DNA from: an archaeon
Lineage (GTDB): Archaea > Iainarchaeota > Iainarchaeia > Iainarchaeales > Iainarchaeaceae
Direction: 5' to 3'
Assembly (NCBI GenBank): GCA_005239615.1
Contig: SBBR01000105.1
Location: forward strand, 1-10,533
DNA: 10,533 bases
Shown here: positions 7,901 to 10,533 of the stretch, piece after piece
How the letters are laid out: every line of letters begins with the position of its first letter
How positions within the stretch are numbered: position 1 is the first letter of the stretch
Made by a program: the position numbers and the translations under genes
The notes under the pieces: generated by a model
Seen by the model: only the letters and a program-made list of their open reading frames with translations
What the model was told of the DNA's origin: nothing
The model's database searches: none

Positions 7901-9513
7901 TAGTCGCCGCACTTTTCGCTCGGAGCCGCCGGATTGCAGTTGCCTGAGGAAGCGACAACGATGACGCCTTTCTCCACCACGTTCCTGAGCGTTGTCACGA
8001 GAGGGTCGGCAGCATCGTACGCGTGGAAAGAGCCAAGTGACATGTTAATCACCTGCGCGCCGTCGTCGGTCGCCGGGTTGGCGTCAGGGTCTATTGCCCA
8101 GTTGATGCCTGCGATGAAGTCGGTGTAAAACCCATCGGCGTTGTCGCCAAGGACCTTCACGTTGTAGAGCAGTGCCTGAGGAGCCACGCCGTTGAATCCA
8201 ACGGACATGATGCCGCTATCCGCCCTGGACCCTGAGATTATTCCCGCAACATGGGTGCCGTGACCATGCACATCCGAAACCGTTTCCGAGCCTGTGAAGT
8301 TCCTCTCCTTCACAACCTTTCCCCTGAGCATCGGGTGCTCCCTATCGATGCCCGTGTCAAGGACCGCCACCCTCACGCCGCGGCCTTCATAGCCGCCTGC
8401 CCAAGCTTCAGTTGCGCCGGTTTGCGGCACGCTCTCTTCAAGCGCGGCTGTAACGCCAAGGTTCGGCCAGATGCTCGCCACAGAATCCTCCTTTGCCACT
8501 TCGATAAGTCTCGACTTTTTCACCCTTGCCACGATGACGCCGCCGACCTCGAACACATCCTCGACTGTGCCGCCGTTCTCCTCGATAGCCCTCCTTGCCT
8601 GCCCAAGCCCTGAAGGACTGCCGGCAGTAACGAGGGCCTGCACCGTGTCCTCAGCGCCCACGCCCTGCTTGGACAGCCTTCCCCTGGCCTGCGGAGCAAC
8701 AAGGAGCATCGGGTGTACCTTGCCAACCGGGTCAGCATCCGCCTTTTCCCCCCCTTCAATGAGGACCTTCCACACCTTTGACACGATAACCCTGCCATCG
8801 CCCCCGGTTGCCTTCACCGAGTGCCAGCCCTCAGGATATGCGCCTGAGTCAAGGGCGAAAGAATTCCCAGCCGCGGCCATCGCGCCGTCAACACTCCATT
8901 CGACCGGAAGCGCGGCGCCGCTGCCGCCGACAATTTCCGCATGGAACCCCTGCAACACGCCTTTTTCCAGCTTCACTTCGACGCCTTCAGGCAAAAATCC
9001 TTTCAGCGAGGGAATGGGGTTCGGGACTGACAAAGACGAAGCCGATTTTGCATTGTCCACGCTGGCTAAATCCTCTTCATTGTTCCCGGTTGGCGGCCCC
9101 TGTGCAGCGCTGCCCGGTGCGCTGCCGGAACCAGCGGAACCAGTGCCGCCTCCGGGATTATTGCCGGCGATTGTTCCAACGCCTCCCCCATAGCGAATCC
9201 TGTTCTGCCCGCCTGCATTTTTCACTTGGGCCCCGCCTGACTTTTCTCCAAATGTTTCAGCATTCACCGCAACCCTGCCGGCTCGTGCCTGCACCGAGGC
9301 AGAACCAGAAATTGCCTGCGCCTCAGGGCTCTCAGCCCCCCAAGCCGAAACAGGTTTTTCACCTACAGCCCCAAACCCCGGCAAAGCGCCCTCCTGCACG
9401 GCCAGGCCAGCAGAGCCACCAGCAAAAAAACCATTGCCCAACACCACGAAAACCAGCCCCGCAGCGGCAAGGGAAACAAGCGCGGCAAAGACAATGCCGG
9501 AGCTGGCGGTCAT
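1933..9513 (-). CDS. Giant secreted multidomain subtilisin-like (S8) serine protease, 2526 aa
   Basis: Probable cell-surface or secreted protease and adhesin. In order: hydrophobic signal or anchor (about 6-28); Gly/Ala/Ser-rich linker (29-165); Ig-like beta domain (172-255); I9-type propeptide (about 286-358); S8 domain (about 376-656) with catalytic Asp386 (VLDTGID), His418 (HGTHVAG), oxyanion Asn525 (SSGN) and Ser603 (SGTSMAAPH), all intact; Ig-like domains (661-860); three CARDB/Ig-like domains (861-1166); Ig-like (1170-1262); ThuA/amidotransferase-like domain 1 (1265-1476); two CARDB domains (1480-1678); ThuA-like domain 2 (1680-1889); six cadherin/Ig-like repeats (1893-2414); Cys-rich tail with ten Cys (2419-2510). 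There is no C-terminal membrane helix, so it is either anchored by the N-terminus or released after processing. All 18 cysteines lie after residue 525 and occur in local groups, as expected for disulfides outside the cell. The start is well supported: GGAG sits 7 nt before the ATG. The ATG overlaps the upstream gene's stop (ATGA), which suggests translational coupling. Protease assignment is firm; substrate and role are unknown. Confidence 0.95.
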   Translation of the reverse strand: MTASSGIVFAALVSLAAAGLVFVVLGNGFFAGGSAGLAVQEGALPGFGAVGEKPVSAWGAESPEAQAISGSASVQARAGRVAVNAETFGEKSGGAQVKNAGGQNRIRYGGGVGTIAGNNPGGGTGSAGSGSAPGSAAQGPPTGNNEEDLASVDNAKSASSLSVPNPIPSLKGFLPEGVEVKLEKGVLQGFHAEIVGGSGAALPVEWSVDGAMAAAGNSFALDSGAYPEGWHSVKATGGDGRVIVSKVWKVLIEGGEKADADPVGKVHPMLLVAPQARGRLSKQGVGAEDTVQALVTAGSPSGLGQARRAIEENGGTVEDVFEVGGVIVARVKKSRLIEVAKEDSVASIWPNLGVTAALEESVPQTGATEAWAGGYEGRGVRVAVLDTGIDREHPMLRGKVVKERNFTGSETVSDVHGHGTHVAGIISGSRADSGIMSVGFNGVAPQALLYNVKVLGDNADGFYTDFIAGINWAIDPDANPATDDGAQVINMSLGSFHAYDAADPLVTTLRNVVEKGVIVVASSGNCNPAAPSEKCGDYRGVTIPASSPHVIAVGALDDENNPADFSSGGYIEGVGIKPDVSAPGVAIESASPGRKYVRMSGTSMAAPHVSGAAALLLGANPSLTPARISRLLELTATDLGETGKDERFGSGLLNLRGIMEPRPVLSTESVSYSIIESEAYSGVVTLTNKGAKALEVTGLRSTPGIEASLGRTTLEAAESTELTFSVKATDVGIGVFEGTIDLSTNAGNLSVKVKLQVGSTTRPVIRAISIPKVVWRGEVSDIVVEATDDSAVSSVDVRLTGPDGVETTIPLVLSADGKWRYINYPFPAKLSDKGSYRARVTATDDSANTTAYETSFDLVNAQFSLPVEYVVGVPATISANYKNTSFQSRDATFVAEIYEEAGDKVGELLGTKGVQSGELHTFSLGWVPQRTGNYSLRLKLLEGGGTIEELEKGIRVLVPDVATLAGLSISRQRIEKGSEQAYEVEAENHSAGELNTMVEVDVMRGGIVVDVLLLENAMLPANSTQTFALRKSVLLPAGAYDAVARLHFGNRVKESSMAPFEVFTPASGTLESIQLPERVYTETEGKAKVVFRNNGRFPLNAALYGRIMDGNTVVKSLGFGSAQVQQESPYTFEADANFSGLSGNYVLEITADYEGNTAEAKKEFLVEDDRAPLISLVSHDAEVKRNAAFTLRLSAEDSSRIGKATLSVDGEKTQMKEVSSNRNTHFLAGAHYGLSSAGEHSFSAEVCDEHSNCSATRPMFFSAVECTGTKVLVVSEEDTFNNILGSGYCPAQWKQSISGLPSLERLKAFDMVIWSMGLSARGISDDEAALLLGFVSRGGKLLIEGANIASARREDAFMVGVAHATLARGTLVTAHGPAGASEGPFPQERILARGMHPATKGHQFLDINIEVSPYFDSLVPANGGHSIADWNSGNSAMVVFDDHNTTGARGIFLPFAFRAVEEGKQKGILDNIISWLVSSPQGDFSVTGIDLPAYPIAGENLPVIAAVSGADGAVGAKVVLYVDGEPVSEKPADSGNIMFEVRFREGTHFIRAEIRPLADVFEADYFNNTLEKSVSVAPSNPVIVPLGFTHSPQHPNIGQQIEIYAEIANTGGKTADANITFFMDGNVHETIGITVPFGERKTVSTQWVSSPGTHALRIVSRLAGDDVEAQENSIEGEIYACRGAKVLIVADDDSLLSNGSPDSIPAFESALKANGYCVSTWKESGNGQPAIQLLDSFDAVVWSAGNHWNRAVDEKDINVLSQFSGNVLFEGSDIAFDSNDSGFLESNLRASFDRDIILGPENSTLLLSDSGLLKGIGSIYLNAELSPTPDSLIPFEGASIADWNNAGSAIVVSEAGNRKRAFIGFAITAITDGVVRDTLVSNFMEWLTFRNHAPEIVSVTSNSPVSEGEKLTIGINATDPEGDDLVYSISSPLFTASGSSFAWGTDFSSAGRHTFTVTVSDGNLSTSIDVNIEVINVNRAPAITSITSNSPVREGENLLITVDAADPDGETLTYSINAPQFTASGNSFAWPTGFDSAGEYNLSITVTDGTLESSMDLNIAVLNVNRPPQINSIAVNSPVKEGEKLVIDVNAFDPEGDALIYSVNSPQFIANGRSFSWLTDYNSAGNYTFTITITDGILTATQDINTEVTNTNRVPTIHWVTSNTPVREGETLIIDINATDPDNDQLAYTINSTNFTLNGSRFSWQAGHDSIGGHSFTVTVSDGSLSASQDINIEVRKLERPPVIEPIGLQGALTGEEYLLQVKATDPDNDTLRYLDNTDLFDIDASTGLVKFTPGRAQAGLYNITITVSDGAMESSSEFMLNIVHLNSPPGLGIPYYRDVYIVGDEVVIPVLGRDKDGDPLVYSIDSPRFTFDGAHFRWKTGSDSAGTYSFTITVSDGQATASSHAIISVLMVEPGGQCTDPDNGLNYLKKSTADDRVNGIGSWWEDTCLLRVPCEPGDPGFGPLGSCLKYTRVDECSGPLCNLQEGYCTGGKSSNIAFSCEYGCRKGACLPGNDMLNSNAGTWAG
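2272..3837 (-). repeat. Six tandem 87-88-residue cadherin/Ig-like repeats inside the protease gene
   Basis: Residues 1893-2414. Repeat boundaries marked by N/E-R-x-P or NSPP fall at 1893, 1980, 2067, 2154, 2241 and 2329, a spacing of 87, 87, 87, 87 and 88 residues (261-264 nt). Each unit carries an acidic D-P-(E/D)-(G/N)-D-like calcium-binding-type motif, an SPxFxxxGxxFxW segment and a TVSDG ending. Units 1-4 are closest to one another and share NSPVxEGE near the start. Unit 5 is divergent and more like dystroglycan/He_PIG-type modules, and unit 6 is intermediate. Such repeats usually act as stalks or adhesive rods, with calcium stiffening the interdomain links. Positions: unit 1 3577-3837, unit 2 3316-3576, unit 3 3055-3315, unit 4 2794-3054, unit 5 2530-2793, unit 6 2272-2529. 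Confidence 0.88.
3847..4476 (-). repeat. Second copy of the duplicated ThuA/amidotransferase-like domain (residues 1680-1889)
   Basis: This copy matches residues 1265-1476 in order. KVLIVADDDS pairs with KVLVVSEEDT, and LDSFDAVVWSAG with LKAFDMVIWSMG. A shared block around SIADWN gives 17 identical of 27 aligned positions by eye. Alternating hydrophobic strands and helices with an early GYC element suggest a Rossmann-like class-I-amidotransferase or ThuA-type fold. No nucleophile-elbow cysteine is visible, so it is probably a binding or structural module. Cys1681 and Cys1717 could form a disulfide. Confidence 0.75.
5086..5721 (-). repeat. First copy of the duplicated ThuA/amidotransferase-like domain (residues 1265-1476)
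   Basis: Partner of the copy at 3847-4476, separated from it by two CARDB-like beta domains. It shares the opening strand KVLVVSEEDT, a GYC element, the GGKLLIEG strand, the SIADWN motif and a closing amphipathic helix ending in ISWL (EWL in copy 2). Cys1266 and Cys1289 occupy the same relative places as Cys1681 and Cys1717, so the putative disulfide was present before the duplication. It has an internal stretch of about 20 residues rich in Gly/Ala/Pro (around 1368-1388) that copy 2 lacks or has diverged from. Confidence 0.75.
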
Positions 9514-10217
9514 TTTTTCACTCCATTAGTAATTTCATAATCGTGTATGATTATTCTCATGCTTCCGTCTTCAAACTCCTTAATTTCCTTGGGGGTTTTT
9601 TTACTGGCCTTGGAAATGATTTTTTCTTTGCCAATTTTTTCTACAAGTTCTTTACTGAAGAAAGCGAATGCGCCAAGGTAATCTGGCAACTTTCCAGATT
9701 CAAGTTCCTTAGTTTCTATTTCCAAATTAATCCCGGCCGAACCGAAAAATGGTTTTGTTGCTTCCCAAACCGCATCAGCCAAAAAAACTATGGAGTGGAA
9801 ATTCCTGCCCTGATTTTCAGAATGAGTAAAGCTGAGAGGGTTTTCAGACTCAATAGACACATTATTTTTATCGAGGTTAAAGTAGACTTTAAAGGCTATA
9901 TCTTCGTATGAAGTCGTTATATATCCATAGCCGTGCTTTAAAATTAAATCCATACAATTGCCAAGGCGTCTATTTTTCCCACGTGGCTCCCCAGGAGGTT
10001 TAATGGTAATTACTTTAGGGCCAAATAATCCACTTGTGTATAAGTCATCATTAACAAAACAAAATGCTCTATCAATAGATTTCTTGTAAGATCTAGATTT
10101 GTCATCATATGCCAAAAAAGAAACCCCATTTTTTGTGAAACACCTTATTATGTTATGAACAGAATTTTGCGATAATGTCTCCTTAAAGTAAAAATCCGCA
10201 TTAAACACTGCGCCCAT
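9510..10217 (-). CDS. Uncharacterised cytosolic protein, about 235 aa, tandem paralogue of the next gene upstream
   Basis: I do not recognise this family. There is no signal peptide or membrane helix, so it is probably cytosolic, unlike the exported protease that follows. Its C-terminal part (from LADAVW at about residues 150-155, counted from the start chosen here) matches the upstream gene: LADAVWxAxKPFFG, FSKELxxKxGxxKI and FxDGSxRxI recur in order. The sequence is AT-rich compared with the protease gene. The start is chosen by spacing. The ATG at 10223 lies only 1 nt after the AGGGGGG ribosome-binding run, whereas the ATG at 10217 is 7 nt away; using 10223 would add two residues and an ATGA overlap with the upstream gene. 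The stop TGA overlaps the protease ATG. The YFSKEL...DGSxxI style of ending loosely recalls immunity-type proteins of polymorphic toxin systems, but this is a weak impression. Operon membership is strong; function is unknown. Confidence 0.82.
   Translation of the reverse strand: MGAVFNADFYFKETLSQNSVHNIIRCFTKNGVSFLAYDDKSRSYKKSIDRAFCFVNDDLYTSGLFGPKVITIKPPGEPRGKNRRLGNCMDLILKHGYGYITTSYEDIAFKVYFNLDKNNVSIESENPLSFTHSENQGRNFHSIVFLADAVWEATKPFFGSAGINLEIETKELESGKLPDYLGAFAFFSKELVEKIGKEKIISKASKKTPKEIKEFEDGSMRIIIHDYEITNGVKK
9519..9524 (-). promoter_or_regulatory. Ribosome binding site of the giant protease
   Basis: The minus strand reads GGAGTGAAAAAATGA. GGAG lies 7 nt before the ATG and inside the last codons of the upstream gene. 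This fixes the protease start at 9513 and shows the two genes share an ATGA stop/start. Confidence 0.8.
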
Positions 10218-10219
10218 AA

Positions 10220-10533
10220 TCATTCCCCCCTGTCATTATTTGCTATGCTGAACCCTTCTTTGTTCCTTAAGCCACCTCTGTCGGACACAATGACTCTTAA
10301 GCTTCCATCTTTGAATTTCTTAAGGTGGGAAAAATCCCACCAAACCAGGTCAAAAATTTTATTTTCACCAACTTTTCCCATAAGTTCTTTGCTGAAATAA
10401 AAGAGTTCTCCGTCCAAGTCTTTTAGGTCGCCAATTTCTATTTGTTTTATGTCGAAAGGCCTGTCCTCATGTAGCCCCAAACCGCACTCGCCAAAGAATG
10501 GTTTTATTGCGTTCCAAACAGCATCAGCCAAAA
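10220..10533 (-). CDS. Uncharacterised paralogue of the preceding gene; 5' end beyond the window
   Basis: Only the last 104 or so residues are present. A TTG at 10531 could be mistaken for a start, but it encodes the Leu of LADAVW, which aligns with an internal position of the neighbouring paralogue, so the reading frame clearly continues past the window edge. Compared with that neighbour, the LADAVW...KPFFG block is 14 of 20 identical, FSKEL...KI 9 of 14, and the FxDGSxRxI block 8 of 14 (counted by eye). The remainder diverges: it has a WWDFSHLKK segment and a longer Asn/Gly/Arg-rich tail. It is AT-rich like its neighbour, ends 2 bp before or within the next start, and is probably in the same transcript. 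Function unknown; likely a tandem duplication. Confidence 0.8.
   Translation of the reverse strand, partial: LADAVWNAIKPFFGECGLGLHEDRPFDIKQIEIGDLKDLDGELFYFSKELMGKVGENKIFDLVWWDFSHLKKFKDGSLRVIVSDRGGLRNKEGFSIANNDRGE
10225..10231 (-). promoter_or_regulatory. Ribosome binding site deciding the start of the 235-aa gene
   Basis: The minus strand reads AGGGGGG followed by AATGATTATG. The G-run abuts the first ATG (1 nt) but has ideal spacing (7 nt) to the second. This favours initiation at 10217, with a 2-bp gap after the upstream stop, over the overlapping ATG at 10223. Confidence 0.55.

Noticed and set aside
8471..9193. Plus-strand open frame of 240 codons
   Set aside because: Low-complexity Ser/Pro/Ala shadow of the GC-rich protease gene, with no family features.
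8808..9911. Plus-strand open frame of 367 codons
   Set aside because: It is antisense to the protease N-terminus and to the small gene. Its Pro/Arg/Gln/Ser-rich composition is what the opposite strand of a Gly/Ala-rich linker gives, it shows no recognisable motif, and it crosses a coding junction on the other strand.
10220..10531. A complete 103-aa gene starting at TTG 10531
   Set aside because: The TTG encodes a Leu that aligns with an internal residue of the paralogue, and the preceding partial codon also fits the paralogue's Phe, so the gene is truncated by the window rather than complete.

Overview
The window looks archaeal, most likely from a DPANN-type lineage (Diapherotrites, Micrarchaeota or Woesearchaeota-like). 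This placement is inference from three things. The GMP synthase is single-chain with a long, eukaryote-like C-terminal region. The large operon ends in an oligo-T tract with no obvious hairpin. A giant secreted protease ends in a Cys-rich module of the kind common in DPANN surface proteins. No marker in the window fixes the taxonomy.

Layout. Positions 1-1851 (+) hold guaA, open at the left edge because its true start lies upstream. An 81-bp gap (1852-1932) separates it from a convergent leftward operon and contains a T9 terminator for that operon. Positions 1933-9513 (-) are one 2526-residue gene filling 72% of the window. It encodes an exported subtilisin-family (S8) protease with an intact catalytic site. 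About 1,870 residues follow the catalytic domain: Ig-like and CARDB-like beta modules, two copies of a class-I-amidotransferase/ThuA-like domain, six tandem 87-88-residue cadherin/Ig-like repeats and a ten-cysteine tail. Positions 9510-10533 (-) hold two genes for small cytosolic proteins of unknown function. They share a C-terminal region, so they are tandem paralogues; the upstream one is cut by the right edge.

The three leftward genes form a tightly packed operon. The middle gene overlaps the protease start by an ATGA, and the first two genes are joined by an overlap or a 2-bp gap depending on the start chosen. The small genes are clearly AT-richer than the protease gene, so the operon looks assembled from parts of different history. 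A plausible reading is a surface or secreted adhesive protease made together with two cytosolic partner, inhibitor or immunity-like proteins; only the linkage and the domain assignments are visible here. guaA is an unrelated housekeeping gene on the opposite strand.
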